DNA of 64,000 bases from an uncultured Tenacibaculum sp. (GTDB lineage: Bacteria; Bacteroidota; Bacteroidia; Flavobacteriales; Flavobacteriaceae), in assembly GCA_947498055.1 (NCBI GenBank), contig CANMJA010000004.1:153108-217107 (forward strand), in the 5' to 3' direction. Under the pieces are notes generated by a model. The model ran no database searches and was not told the origin of the DNA. It saw only the letters and a list, made by a program, of their open reading frames with translations. Position 1 is the stretch's first letter. Each line of letters opens with the position of its first letter. Made by a program: the position numbers and the translations under genes. Of the stretch, positions 39,669 through 50,116 are shown one piece after another.

Positions 39669-40568
39669 ATGAAAAAAATACTCTTATGTATAGTAATGAT
39701 ATTCATTACCAATATTTCTTTTGCTCAAGAAGCTGAAAATGAAGAAATATTAAAAGAAATGTATCTAAAAAAAATAGATAGTCTTAATAACTCTTTTACA
39801 TATGAAACTGGTAAAATTTTAATACAAGATGGTTTAGCAGAAATTAATATACCTGAAGGGTATAAATTTTTAAATGCAAAACAAAGTAAATATGTATTAA
39901 ATGATTTATGGGGAAATCCTCCTTCTGAAGTTTTAGGAATGCTTTTTCCTAAAAATATACATCCTTTAAGTAATAATTTTACCTATGCTGTAGAAATTAC
40001 CTATTCTGATGAAGGCTATATTAATGATGAAGATGCAAAAGATATAAATTATGATGATTTATTATCTGAAATGAAAGGTGATGCTGAAACTGGAAATAAA
40101 GAAAGAAAAAAACTAGGATATCCGACTATTAATTTAGTAGGTTGGGCATCTAAACCATTCTACGATGCTTCTAGTAAAAAGTTACATTGGGCGAAAGAAT
40201 TAAATTTTGAAGGTGATAGTATTAATACTTTAAACTATAATATTAGGGTACTAGGAAAAACTGGATTTTTAAACCTAAATGCCATTGGTACTATGGATGT
40301 ATTACCTACTTTTAAAAATGATGTAAATGAAATTTTAAATAGTGTTTCATTTACTGAAGGTAATACCTATGCAGATTTCAATCCAGATATAGATAAAGTT
40401 GCTGCCTATGGTATTGGTGGTTTAATTGCTGGAAAACTATTAGCTAAAGCAGGTTTTTTTGCTTTAATTTTAAAGTTTTGGAAAGTAATTGCTATTGCTG
40501 TGGCTGGTGCTTTTAGCTTATTTAAAAGTAAAATTTTTGGTACTAAAAATGAAGAAAAAAATGCTTAA
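39669..40568 (+). CDS. DUF2167-family membrane protein
   Basis: AEINIPEGYKFLNAKQSKYVLNDLWGNPP; C-terminal AAYGIGGLIAGKLLAKAG. Confidence 0.85.
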   Translation: MKKILLCIVMIFITNISFAQEAENEEILKEMYLKKIDSLNNSFTYETGKILIQDGLAEINIPEGYKFLNAKQSKYVLNDLWGNPPSEVLGMLFPKNIHPLSNNFTYAVEITYSDEGYINDEDAKDINYDDLLSEMKGDAETGNKERKKLGYPTINLVGWASKPFYDASSKKLHWAKELNFEGDSINTLNYNIRVLGKTGFLNLNAIGTMDVLPTFKNDVNEILNSVSFTEGNTYADFNPDIDKVAAYGIGGLIAGKLLAKAGFFALILKFWKVIAIAVAGAFSLFKSKIFGTKNEEKNA

Positions 40569-40589
40569 TATTTTTATATAAAATAGAAT

Positions 40590-40632
40590 AAAAAAATCTC
40601 TTGGTTTATCAATCTCAAGAGATTTTTACTAT
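40590..40632. terminator. Intrinsic terminator
   Basis: AAAAATCTCTTGgtttatcaatCTCAAGAGATTTTT. Confidence 0.8.
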
Positions 40633-40793
40633 TACAACAATTAATTTACAGAAAATTAAGAGAGTTTAAAATTATTATTACATTTTTTGTAATTTTTTAT
40701 TCGGAAAATAGACTATATCTATTATTTAACTAAATAAAAATTAGATTTTTATAGCAATTTAATCGTGAGTTGAATGAAATTATAGTTGTTTTT

Positions 40794-41972
40794 ATGAAAA
40801 AAATAATATTACTATTTTTTTTAATGTTGTTTTCTAATATTTTTACTCAGAATACATTTATACCCGATGATAATTTTGAACAATCTTTAATTGATATGGG
40901 ACTAGACTCTGGTCCTCTAGATGATTTTGTTCTTACTTCTAACATTAGTTCTTTGTTAGAAATATTTATTATGAATTCTAATATATCTGATTTAACCGGA
41001 ATTGAGGATTTTACTGCATTAGAACATTTACAAATAGATAATAATAACATAACTAATTTAGATATTTCCAAACTATCAAGATTAAGAACATTAGTAGCTA
41101 ATAATAATACTATTTCTAATTTAGATATTTCTGAAAACTTACTTTTAGAAAATTTATTTTTGGATAATAATTTTTTAAATGATTTAGATATTTCTGAAAA
41201 TTTATTACTTGCCAATGTATCTCTTGTAAATAATACTATTTCTAGTTTAGATTTTAAAAATCATAAAAATTTAAGTATTGTAGAACTTGATAATAATAAT
41301 CTTATCTCCTTAGATTTAAGAAATCAAGAAAATGAAAATATAAATATTTTTAGCACTGAAAATAATCCTAATTTACAATGCATTTTTGTAGACAATATAA
41401 ATTATAGTGTTAATAATTGGGTAAGTATAGATGCTACTTCATTTTTTGTAGAAAACGAAAGGCAATGTAAAAATGTATTATGCAATATTATTGTCGACTC
41501 TTTTAGTGATGTTACTAATTGTGATTCATATATACTACCAACATTAATAAACGGAAATTTCTATACAGAGTCCAATGGAAATGGTATGCAATTAAATGCT
41601 GGTGATATTATAACAAATTCACAAAAAATTTATATTTATAATGTAGATCCGTTAGATCCTTTATGCTTTAAAGAAAGTTCTTTTCAAATAGATATATGTA
41701 ATTTCTCTTCTCAAAAAGATAATTTTTTTCCCTCTTTTTTTACTCCAAACGATGATGGTATCAATGATTTTTGGATAGTAAAATCTACCAAAGAAATAAA
41801 AAGTATCTATATATTTGATAGGTTCGGAAAAATACTTTCTTCACCAAATCCTGCTGTCGGTTGGAATGGTATTTTTAAAGGAAAAAAAATGATTTCTAAT
41901 ACATACTGGTATCAAATTATATTTCATGATAATTCCTTTAAAAAAGGTCATTTTTCTTTATTAAGAAACTAA
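40794..41972 (+). CDS. Leucine-rich-repeat surface protein with T9SS type-B C-terminal sorting domain
   Basis: Repeats NNNITNLDISK..; C-term FFPSFFTPNDDGINDFWIV..IYIFDRFGKIL..GWNGIFKGK..YWYQI. Confidence 0.88.
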   Translation: MKKIILLFFLMLFSNIFTQNTFIPDDNFEQSLIDMGLDSGPLDDFVLTSNISSLLEIFIMNSNISDLTGIEDFTALEHLQIDNNNITNLDISKLSRLRTLVANNNTISNLDISENLLLENLFLDNNFLNDLDISENLLLANVSLVNNTISSLDFKNHKNLSIVELDNNNLISLDLRNQENENINIFSTENNPNLQCIFVDNINYSVNNWVSIDATSFFVENERQCKNVLCNIIVDSFSDVTNCDSYILPTLINGNFYTESNGNGMQLNAGDIITNSQKIYIYNVDPLDPLCFKESSFQIDICNFSSQKDNFFPSFFTPNDDGINDFWIVKSTKEIKSIYIFDRFGKILSSPNPAVGWNGIFKGKKMISNTYWYQIIFHDNSFKKGHFSLLRN

Positions 41973-42410
41973 TTATTTTATCATATAGATATGCGGAATA
42001 CCATCTTCTATATATTCTTCTCCTACTTTTACAAAACCATGACTTTCATAAAACTTTTTTAAATAAGTTTGTGCACCTATTTTAATAGTATTAGTATCAA
42101 ACCTATTTTCAATAGTTTTTATAGAAAATGCTATTAATTGATGCCCATAACGAAATTTTCTTTCCGATTCTTTCACTACTACTCTACCTATACTAGATTC
42201 TATAAAATATTCATTAGGTTTAAATAAACGAGTATATGCAATTATTTTACCTTCTTTAATACCTAAAACATGTAATGCTTTATCATCTTTTCCATCAATA
42301 TCTTGATATACACAATTCTGCTCAACAACAAAAACCTCTGAACGTAATTGAAGAATCGCATACAATTCAGAAGTTGTTAATTCGTTAAAAGTTTTTACTA
42401 CAAAATCCAT
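41973..42410 (-). CDS. ElaA-type GNAT acetyltransferase
   Basis: LYAILQLRSEVFVVEQNCVYQDIDGKDDKALH. Confidence 0.92.
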   Translation of the reverse strand: MDFVVKTFNELTTSELYAILQLRSEVFVVEQNCVYQDIDGKDDKALHVLGIKEGKIIAYTRLFKPNEYFIESSIGRVVVKESERKFRYGHQLIAFSIKTIENRFDTNTIKIGAQTYLKKFYESHGFVKVGEEYIEDGIPHIYMIK

Positions 42411-42850
42411 TAGTTACTTTTACTACAGGCTATTTTATGAACTCTATTTGCATGACGACCACCCTCAAATTCTGTGGTTAAAAAAATCTTTACAAAACCT
42501 AAAGCTTGCTGTAATGAAACAAAACGAGCAGGAATTGTTAAAATATTAGCGTCGTTATGTTGACGTGTTAATGCAACTAATTCATTATTCCAACAAAGTG
42601 CTGCTCTAATACCTTGGTGTTTATTAGCTGTCATTTGCGCTCCATTACCACTACCACATAAAATAATTCCCATTTCAGCTTTACCAGTTTCTACTGCATC
42701 TGCTGTAGGATGAATAGCATCTGGATAATCCATACTATCATTTGTATCTGTACCAGAATTAATTACTTCGTGTCCTAGTTCTTTTAAAAGCTTTATGATT
42801 TCGAATTTATATTCGGTACCTGCATGGTCATTACCTATTGCAATTATCAT
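42410..42850 (-). CDS. rpiB: Ribose-5-phosphate isomerase B
   Basis: IAIGNDHAGTEYK, MGIILCGSGNGAQMTANKHQGIRAALCWN, NDANILTIPARF. Confidence 0.95.
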   Translation of the reverse strand: MIIAIGNDHAGTEYKFEIIKLLKELGHEVINSGTDTNDSMDYPDAIHPTADAVETGKAEMGIILCGSGNGAQMTANKHQGIRAALCWNNELVALTRQHNDANILTIPARFVSLQQALGFVKIFLTTEFEGGRHANRVHKIACSKSN

Positions 42851-43394
42851 AATATACTGATTTTAAGTTGTGTTAATAAGCACAAAAATACAGTTATTCA
42901 GGGTTATCAACAGTAATTAACAATGCTTTTTTTAAGATGTTTAATAACCTACTAATAGTAAACATATTAGCTATATTATCTAAATGTTAAGAACTTATAA
43001 GAAGAAAATAAAAAGATTATTTGATTTTCTTGATTTTTTTTACAATACAATACACTTAGCCAATTACGCAACTTTTTTTATCTCTTTTTAACTATATTTT
43101 ATCAACAATAATTTTACGTTTTATTTACATTCAACTTATAATTAACTATTCAATAAATTTAGTTAATTCATGTTTATAAGTTTTGTTAATAACTCTATTT
43201 AGTAGTTGATTTACAATACTTTTTTATAGTAACAAATTGTTCATTGTATTTAATAAGTGATTAATCAAAATTTTTAAAACAAATTCAATTCTACAAGTTA
43301 ACACACTATAATAACCATCATTTCTTTTTTTAAATTTTAAAATCTTTTTATATTAATTATATAATATGTTAATAAGTGAAAAAAGAAAATTAAT

Positions 43395-43565
43395 TTAAAC
43401 TAATTTCTTGTTTGCTTCTATTAAAAGTAAGGTATCTTTTTTAGTCTTTAAATTTTTAGATGGCGTTTTCTTATTTAAAGTAGTGTTTATACTTACGGCA
43501 GTTATTATTATTCCTGTTAAGAAAATAAGTAAGAATAAGAGTATTATTTTACGTAAGTTTTTCAC
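43395..43565 (-). CDS. Small putative membrane protein, 56 aa (GTG start)
   Basis: Hand translation MKNLRKIILLFLLIFLTGIIITAVSINTTLNKKTPSKNLKTKKDTLLLIEANKKLV. Confidence 0.45.
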   Translation of the reverse strand: MKNLRKIILLFLLIFLTGIIITAVSINTTLNKKTPSKNLKTKKDTLLLIEANKKLV

Positions 43566-43693
43566 TTTTAAGTAGTTGTTTTATATAAAGACGCTCTTTT
43601 TTAAGAAATGTTACATTTTTTTTAAGATTTTTTTAAGAAATAGATTTAAAAATTATTCTTCGTATTTTGGTTGAAACAAATTTTAAACAATTT

Positions 43694-45892
43694 ATGTCGA
43701 AAAAAAAGAAGATATATAAGAAGAAAGGAAAAGTAATAAAAGATTTAACTAGAAAGATTTTTAAAATATTGAATGAAGATGGTGAAAAGACTTTTAATTA
43801 TAAACAAATAGCTTCTAAAATAGATGTTACAGATACTGAAGGAAGGAATCAAATTATTAAAAAATTAGGAGAATTAGCTGCTAGTGAGAAAATTATAGAA
43901 GTAGAAAAAGGAAAATTTAAGATTAATGCAGTACGTAAGTATCATATAGGAACTATAGATTTAACTTCAAATGGTAACGGATATTTTATATGTGATGATT
44001 TTGAAGATGATATATTTATACCTTCTGTTAATTTAAATAAATCTTTACAAGATGATATTGTAAGAGTTTATGTATATAACAAAAGAAAAAATTCAAAGTT
44101 AGAAGCAGATGTTGTAGAAATTATAGAAAGAACGAAAAGAGAATTTGTAGGTACACTACAAATGAATAAGAATTTTGGTTTTGTAATACCAAACAATCCA
44201 AAAATGTATGCAGATATTTTTATATCTAAAGGCAAATTAAATGGTGCAGAAAATGGAGATAAGGTAGTAGCGAAACTAACAGATTGGCCAGAGAGATCTA
44301 AAAATCCTTTTGGTAAAATAATTCAAAGTTTAGGAAAACCAGGAGATCATGATACAGAAATTCATTCTATATTATTAGAGTATGGTTTACCATATGAATT
44401 TCCTAAAGAAGTTGAAAAAGAAGCCGAAACATTACCAGTAGATATTACTTCTGAAGAAATAAAAAAACGTAGAGATATGCGTTCAGATTTAACATTTACT
44501 ATTGACCCTAAAGATGCAAAAGATTTTGATGATGCATTGTCTTTTAAGGTTTTAGAAAATGGTAATTATGAAATAGGAATTCATATTGCAGATGTTTCTC
44601 ATTATGTACAACCAAAAACAATTTTAGATGATGAAGCTTATGATAGAGCTACTTCTGTTTATCTTGTTGATAGAGTGGTTCCTATGTTACCCGAAATGTT
44701 GTCTAATGGTGTATGTTCTTTACGACCTAATGAAGAAAAATTAACCTTTTCTGCCGTTTTTGAAATGGATGAAAAAGCAACTATTATTAACGAATGGTAT
44801 GGTAGAACGGTTACTTATTCCGACAAACGTTTTGCTTATGAAGAAGCACAAGTTATTATAGAAACGAAAGAAAATATAATACCAGCAGATATTTCTTTAA
44901 CAGGAGAAACTTATTCAGTAGATAAAAGTATTGTTGAAGCCACTTTAAAGTTAGATGAATTAGCAAAGAAAATGCGATCTAAACGAATGAAATCAGGAGC
45001 AATTTCTTTTGATAGAGTGGAAGTTAGATTTAATTTAGATGAAAACGCAAATCCAATAGGTGTATATTTTAAAGAAGCTAAAGATGCCAATAAATTAATT
45101 GAAGAATTTATGTTACTGGCTAATAAAAAAGTAGCTCAATTTATTGGAAAAGGAAAAGGGAATAAGCCAACCAATAAAACATTTATTTATAGAATACACG
45201 ATGAGCCTAATATTGAAAAATTAGAATCCTTACAAAATATCATAAGCAAGTTTGGTTATAGTATTGATACACAAACAAGAGAATCTACTTCTGCTAGTTT
45301 AAATAAACTTTTAGGAGATGTACAAGGTAAAGGAGAATCTAACTTAGTAGAAACATTAGCAATACGTTCTATGAGTAAAGCTGCATATACTACACAAAAT
45401 ATAGGGCATTATGGTTTAGCTTTCGATTATTATAGTCATTTTACTTCTCCTATTAGACGTTATCCAGATGTAATGACGCATCGTTTATTACAACACTATT
45501 TAGATGGTGGTGCTTCAGCAAAAGTTGAAACATATGAAGAAAGATGTAAACATTCTTCTAGAATGGAAGAGTTAGCAGCAAAAGCAGAAAGAGATTCTAT
45601 AAAATACATGCAAGTTAAATACATGCAAGATCATAAAGATCAAGAATTTGAAGGAGTTGTTTCTGGTGTTACTGAATGGGGAATTTATGTTGAAATTTTA
45701 GCTAATAAATGTGAAGGAATGGTTAGAATTAGAGATATTAAAGATGATTATTACATATTCGATGAAAAACAATATGCTGTTGTAGGACAATCAACTAATA
45801 ATATTATTCAATTAGGAGACGAGGTAGTAGTGAAAGTAAAACATACAGATTTAGAGAGAAAACATTTAGATTTTGAATTAATTAGTCATTAA
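43694..45892 (+). CDS. rnr: Ribonuclease R
   Basis: TFTIDPKDAKDFDDALSF, HYGLAFDYYSHFTSPIRRYPDVMTHRLL, C-terminal S1; start MSKKKKIYKKKGK. Confidence 0.95.
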   Translation: MSKKKKIYKKKGKVIKDLTRKIFKILNEDGEKTFNYKQIASKIDVTDTEGRNQIIKKLGELAASEKIIEVEKGKFKINAVRKYHIGTIDLTSNGNGYFICDDFEDDIFIPSVNLNKSLQDDIVRVYVYNKRKNSKLEADVVEIIERTKREFVGTLQMNKNFGFVIPNNPKMYADIFISKGKLNGAENGDKVVAKLTDWPERSKNPFGKIIQSLGKPGDHDTEIHSILLEYGLPYEFPKEVEKEAETLPVDITSEEIKKRRDMRSDLTFTIDPKDAKDFDDALSFKVLENGNYEIGIHIADVSHYVQPKTILDDEAYDRATSVYLVDRVVPMLPEMLSNGVCSLRPNEEKLTFSAVFEMDEKATIINEWYGRTVTYSDKRFAYEEAQVIIETKENIIPADISLTGETYSVDKSIVEATLKLDELAKKMRSKRMKSGAISFDRVEVRFNLDENANPIGVYFKEAKDANKLIEEFMLLANKKVAQFIGKGKGNKPTNKTFIYRIHDEPNIEKLESLQNIISKFGYSIDTQTRESTSASLNKLLGDVQGKGESNLVETLAIRSMSKAAYTTQNIGHYGLAFDYYSHFTSPIRRYPDVMTHRLLQHYLDGGASAKVETYEERCKHSSRMEELAAKAERDSIKYMQVKYMQDHKDQEFEGVVSGVTEWGIYVEILANKCEGMVRIRDIKDDYYIFDEKQYAVVGQSTNNIIQLGDEVVVKVKHTDLERKHLDFELISH

Positions 45893-45984
45893 CACAGTTT
45901 TTAAATAGTACAATTTTAACTCTTAAATTATACGAATTAATACTATTTAATAGTTTACTATTATAAGACCATAAGTAATTAAAA

Positions 45985-46665
45985 ATGAAACAAGTATTTT
46001 TTTTAAATTTTTGTTTTTTTATTCTATTTATTTCAGCTCAAACACAAATAGTTAAAAAGTTAAAAGATTTTGAAACACTTAAAGTTTACAGTGAAATAGA
46101 TTTAGAATTAGTTAAATCTGATAAACAAGAAATTCTTATTACTGGAGAAAAATCGGATAAAGTAAAAATAAAAGAGAATAATAATATTTTAAAAGTAAAA
46201 TTATCTTTTCCAGAAATTAGTTCAAATGGTAAGGTAAAAGCAATTTTATATTATAATAAACCCATTGCTATTATCGATGCCAATGAAAGTAGTTCTATAA
46301 TTAGTAAAGAAGTACTAGAACAAAATCATATTGAAATTAAGTCTCAAGAAGGCGCTTTTATAAACCTAGCGATAAATACTAAGCATTTAACAGTTAAAGC
46401 TTCTTCAGGTGGTGTTATTAAGCTTTCTGGTACAGCAAAAAACCAAACAGTTAAATTAGATTTAAGAGCTACATACCATGGTTATAATTTAATAGTAGAT
46501 AATGTATCTTCGGTAAATGCTGGTTCTGGTGCAAAAGCAGAAGTTCATACAGGAGAAACATTAAATGCTAAAGTTAGTTTTGGTGGTACTATTTTATATA
46601 AAGGAAAACCAGAAGTTATAGATGAAAAAAAAGTGATTGGTGGCACAATTGAACCACGTAATTAA
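45985..46665 (+). CDS. DUF2807/GIN-domain auto-transporter adhesin-like protein
   Basis: LKDFETLKVYSEIDLELVKSDKQEILITG..; beta-helix pattern. Confidence 0.85.
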   Translation: MKQVFFLNFCFFILFISAQTQIVKKLKDFETLKVYSEIDLELVKSDKQEILITGEKSDKVKIKENNNILKVKLSFPEISSNGKVKAILYYNKPIAIIDANESSSIISKEVLEQNHIEIKSQEGAFINLAINTKHLTVKASSGGVIKLSGTAKNQTVKLDLRATYHGYNLIVDNVSSVNAGSGAKAEVHTGETLNAKVSFGGTILYKGKPEVIDEKKVIGGTIEPRN

Positions 46666-46701
46666 AGTTTTTATTATCTTTGTAAAATCAAAATTTGAAT
46701 A

Positions 46702-46884
46702 ATGAATGCATTAACAATATTTTTAGGAATTCCTGGTGGATATCAGATAGTAATTGTCTTAGTAGTAGTATTATTACTTTTTGGTGGTAAAAAAATACCT
46801 GAATTAATGAAGGGGCTGGGTTCTGGTATCAAAGAATTTAAAGATGCTACTAAAGAAGAAGAAAAACCAGAAGAAACAAAGTAA
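46702..46884 (+). CDS. tatA: Sec-independent translocase TatA/E
   Basis: TM then [25 protein letters not shown]. Confidence 0.93.
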   Translation: MNALTIFLGIPGGYQIVIVLVVVLLLFGGKKIPELMKGLGSGIKEFKDATKEEEKPEETK

Positions 46885-46895
46885 AATATAATATA

Positions 46896-46932
46896 TAAAA
46901 AAAGCTCACAAATTTTGTGAGCTTTCTTATTT
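46896..46932. terminator. Intrinsic terminator
   Basis: AAAAAAAGCTCACAAAttttgTGAGCTTTCTT. Confidence 0.75.
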
Positions 46933-46958
46933 TTTTAATCAGTATATATTCACTTATT

Positions 46959-47474
46959 TTATAGTTCTTCTAATTTTACATCATTCTCAGGTATTTCAAG
47001 ACTAGTTTTAAAGTTTGGAAGTACTGCATTTAACATTAATTTGTTTTTAAGTTTATCTGCTTCTAAAAACCACCATTTTTTATCTTTTGAATCAAAAATA
47101 CCTAGTAAATAACTTTTAGATTTAATTCTCATATCAGAAATTACCATTTGATTGTTAGTTTGCACGAAACATCTATATTGATCTTGTTCATTAACAATAT
47201 TAGAAACTCTAATAACTTCAGACTTTTCAAAATTAAAATTCTGTCCTTCTTTCATACTTTTAAACAAACCTTTTATAGTTTTTATTGCTTTTTCTTTACC
47301 ACCCATTTGTTTTACAATAGATGGTAAAGTATAATGAATAACAGTCTTAAAATCTGAATTAATAGTTGCATTAGCAGCAATTTTAGCGTCTCTTAAAGCC
47401 TCTGCTTTTGTTTGAGAACTAAGCTGAATAGTAATAAAAAATACTATTACAATTAATGAAAATAATTTAGTCAT
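46959..47474 (-). CDS. Hypothetical secreted protein
   Basis: Signal peptide; overlaps the SPFH gene start by 8 bp. Confidence 0.65.
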   Translation of the reverse strand: MTKLFSLIVIVFFITIQLSSQTKAEALRDAKIAANATINSDFKTVIHYTLPSIVKQMGGKEKAIKTIKGLFKSMKEGQNFNFEKSEVIRVSNIVNEQDQYRCFVQTNNQMVISDMRIKSKSYLLGIFDSKDKKWWFLEADKLKNKLMLNAVLPNFKTSLEIPENDVKLEEL

Positions 47475-48408
47475 TAAAATTATCTTTCTTTTTATTTTTA
47501 GCTTGTTTCATTGCTTCTCCTATTTGATTACTAGCAGTAAAACTAGCTACCATATCGTTTAACATTTGGCTACCTGCTTGTGGAGAATTAGGTAATAATA
47601 TTAAATTACTATTTGTTTCTTGTCCAATAGATTGTAATGTATCATAATGTTGCGTAACAACTATTAAAGCAGAAGCTTCTTGGCTATTAATACCTACTTT
47701 ATTTAAAACTTCTACAGATTCTTCTAAACCTCTAGCAATTTCACGACGTTGATCTGCTATACCTTGACCCTGTAAGCGTTTACTTTCTGCCTCAGCTTTT
47801 GCTTTTTCAACAATTAAAATACGTTGTGCATCCCCTTCAAATTGAGCTGCTACTTTTTCACGCTCAGAAGCGTTAATACGGTTCATTGCTTCTTTTACTT
47901 GTGCATCTGGATCAATATCTGTTACTAGTGTTTTTATAATATCGTAACCATAAGTCATCATTGCCTCATTTAATTCTGTTTTTACAGCAATTGCAATATC
48001 ATCCTTTTTTACAAATACGTCATCTAATTTCATTTTAGGAACTTCTGCACGAACTACATCAAAAACGTAAGAAGTTATTTGATCGTGCGGATAATCTAAC
48101 TTATAAAAAGCCTCATATACTTTATCTTTAATTACTTTGTATTGTACAGAAACTTTTAATTTTACAAATACATCATCTAATGTTTTTGTTTCTATAATTA
48201 CATCTAATTGTTGAATTTTAAGACTTAATTTTCCTGCAATTCTATCTATAATAGGAATTTTTAAATGAAGACCAGATTGTCGAATACTATGAAATTTTCC
48301 AAATCGTTCTATAATAGCTGCAGATTGTTGTTTTACAGTAAAGAATGCAGAAAATAAAATAATAACTGCAATAAAAATAATGGGTATTAAAAATGCGAAA
48401 TCGTCCAT
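47467..48408 (-). CDS. SPFH/band 7 (stomatin-like) protein
   Basis: VKQQSAAIIERFGKFHSIRQSGLHLKIPIID; AEAESKRLQGQGIADQRREIA. Confidence 0.93.
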   Translation of the reverse strand: MDDFAFLIPIIFIAVIILFSAFFTVKQQSAAIIERFGKFHSIRQSGLHLKIPIIDRIAGKLSLKIQQLDVIIETKTLDDVFVKLKVSVQYKVIKDKVYEAFYKLDYPHDQITSYVFDVVRAEVPKMKLDDVFVKKDDIAIAVKTELNEAMMTYGYDIIKTLVTDIDPDAQVKEAMNRINASEREKVAAQFEGDAQRILIVEKAKAEAESKRLQGQGIADQRREIARGLEESVEVLNKVGINSQEASALIVVTQHYDTLQSIGQETNSNLILLPNSPQAGSQMLNDMVASFTASNQIGEAMKQAKNKKKDNFND

Positions 48409-48529
48409 AGTTAAATTTTAATTTTAAGTTGATAATTTTATAAATATACTATTTATTGTTACTTATACGTCGCAATTTTTTTTATTTGTTACAAATAGTA
48501 GTAATTTTATCCATCACAAATTAAATCTA

Positions 48530-48928
48530 ATGAAACTTATACAAGAAAACATAACTGAGATACTTCTACTATTATTTTTAACAGTAACCTTTTTGCAGTC
48601 AGGAGTAGATAAAGTAACTGATTGGAATGGTAACGCATCTTTTATTAAAGATCATTTTAAAAATTCACCATTAAAAAATATGGTACCTTTATTATTAGTA
48701 ATTATTTTAGTAATGGAAATTTTAGCAGGAGCATTTATGTTAGTCGGAATTTTCAATATAGCGGTAACAGGAGAAAAAAGTTTAGCTTTACTTGGAACAG
48801 AAATTTCTGCATTAAGTTTAATATTTTTATTAATAGGTCAACGTTTAGCAAAAGATTATGCTGGTGCAATGACATTGGCTGTTTATTTTATAATTGCCAT
48901 TTTTGGTGTTTATTTACTTAATAATTAA
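48530..48928 (+). CDS. DoxX-family membrane protein
   Basis: FLQSGVDKVTDW; 4-TM pattern. Confidence 0.75.
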   Translation: MKLIQENITEILLLLFLTVTFLQSGVDKVTDWNGNASFIKDHFKNSPLKNMVPLLLVIILVMEILAGAFMLVGIFNIAVTGEKSLALLGTEISALSLIFLLIGQRLAKDYAGAMTLAVYFIIAIFGVYLLNN

Positions 48929-48964
48929 AAATTATATTTATTTTTTTTCTATAAATTTTAATTA

Positions 48965-49006
48965 TTTAAAAACCTCTTAAAATATAGTTTTTAAGAGGTT
49001 TTTATT
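48965..49006. terminator. Intrinsic terminator
   Basis: AAAAACCTCTTAAAAtatagTTTTTAAGAGGTTTTT. Confidence 0.75.
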
Positions 49007-49063
49007 TTTAATATATAAATTGTATTGTTTTATATAAATAACGCTTTTAAAATGTATTTAAAA

Positions 49064-49915
49064 TTAGTTTTTACTGTTTTTTATGACATAAATTAAAGAA
49101 GAATACTCTTTTGTTTTTTTTGCTTTTAAGTTGGATACTAATCCAACATAAAAAGCTTTAAATAATTTTAAATTTCCCTTTTTATATTTTTCTGATAATA
49201 AGGAAACATAAAAAGAATCAAACTTCATTGGAATTTCTTTTTCTACTTTCATATTAATAGAAGAAAATAATTTAGAAATAGCTGTTTTAGAAAAATGCCA
49301 TAAATGTCTTGGTACATCATAGGCAGCCCAAAACTGTTTATAATAATTTGCATCAAACGATTTATAATTTGGAACAGCAATAATTAAAACCCCATTTTCT
49401 TTTAATAGTTCTTTTAATTTAAGAATATACGATTCTAAATTCGGTATGTGTTCTAAAACATGCCACATGGTTATTACATCGTACTCCTTCCCTTCTATTT
49501 CTTCTAAATCTTTTTTTAAAACTAAATTTTTAGTTGAAGCTATTTTATTTGCTTTTTTAGATGGTTCTACGCCTGTAACACTCCAACCATTATTTTTACA
49601 AATATTAATAAAATCTCCAGTACCGGCTCCTATATCTAATAACTCTTTATTTTTAAATTGAAATGAATTTATTAGTTTTAATTTTTTCTTTAAAGAATAA
49701 CTTTTTACATATTGATAGATTTTATCAGTTAAAGATTTCTTGCTATCCGTATGTGAAATATAATTATCACTTTCGTAATATTTATCTAAGTTACTAGGAG
49801 TAGGTTTTGTAAATAATAAATCTAATTCTTCATTATAATACAATTCAAATTCTTCATTAGTTAAAGTATAGTCTTTTGTTTTTATATAAAGTTTGTTACC
49901 TTTTTCAATATTCAT
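49064..49915 (-). CDS. Class I SAM-dependent methyltransferase
   Basis: KELLDIGAGTGDFINICKNNGW; DVITMWHVLEHI. Confidence 0.92.
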   Translation of the reverse strand: MNIEKGNKLYIKTKDYTLTNEEFELYYNEELDLLFTKPTPSNLDKYYESDNYISHTDSKKSLTDKIYQYVKSYSLKKKLKLINSFQFKNKELLDIGAGTGDFINICKNNGWSVTGVEPSKKANKIASTKNLVLKKDLEEIEGKEYDVITMWHVLEHIPNLESYILKLKELLKENGVLIIAVPNYKSFDANYYKQFWAAYDVPRHLWHFSKTAISKLFSSINMKVEKEIPMKFDSFYVSLLSEKYKKGNLKLFKAFYVGLVSNLKAKKTKEYSSLIYVIKNSKN

Positions 49916-49923
49916 TTAGTTAC

Positions 49924-49939
49924 TGTTTCACGTGGAACT
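49924..49939. promoter_or_regulatory. parS-like site TGTTTCACGTGGAACT
   Basis: Close match to parS core (TGTTtCACGTGaAACA). Confidence 0.75.
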
Positions 49940-50019
49940 TAAAAATTTCAAGTTCAAAAATAGTAAATGTTGTTTATCTTTTTTAAGTATTTCTTCTTTA
50001 TTGTATAAGTTTTATATAA

Positions 50020-50035
50020 GGTTCCACATGGAACA
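50020..50035. promoter_or_regulatory. parS-like site GGTTCCACATGGAACA
   Basis: Palindrome matching parS core. Confidence 0.7.
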
Positions 50036-50116
50036 TTATATATAAATAAAGAAACTATTATATCAATTTTGTTTATATGTAAAAATTATATTGTATCAAC
50101 CGTTGTGTATTTAAGG

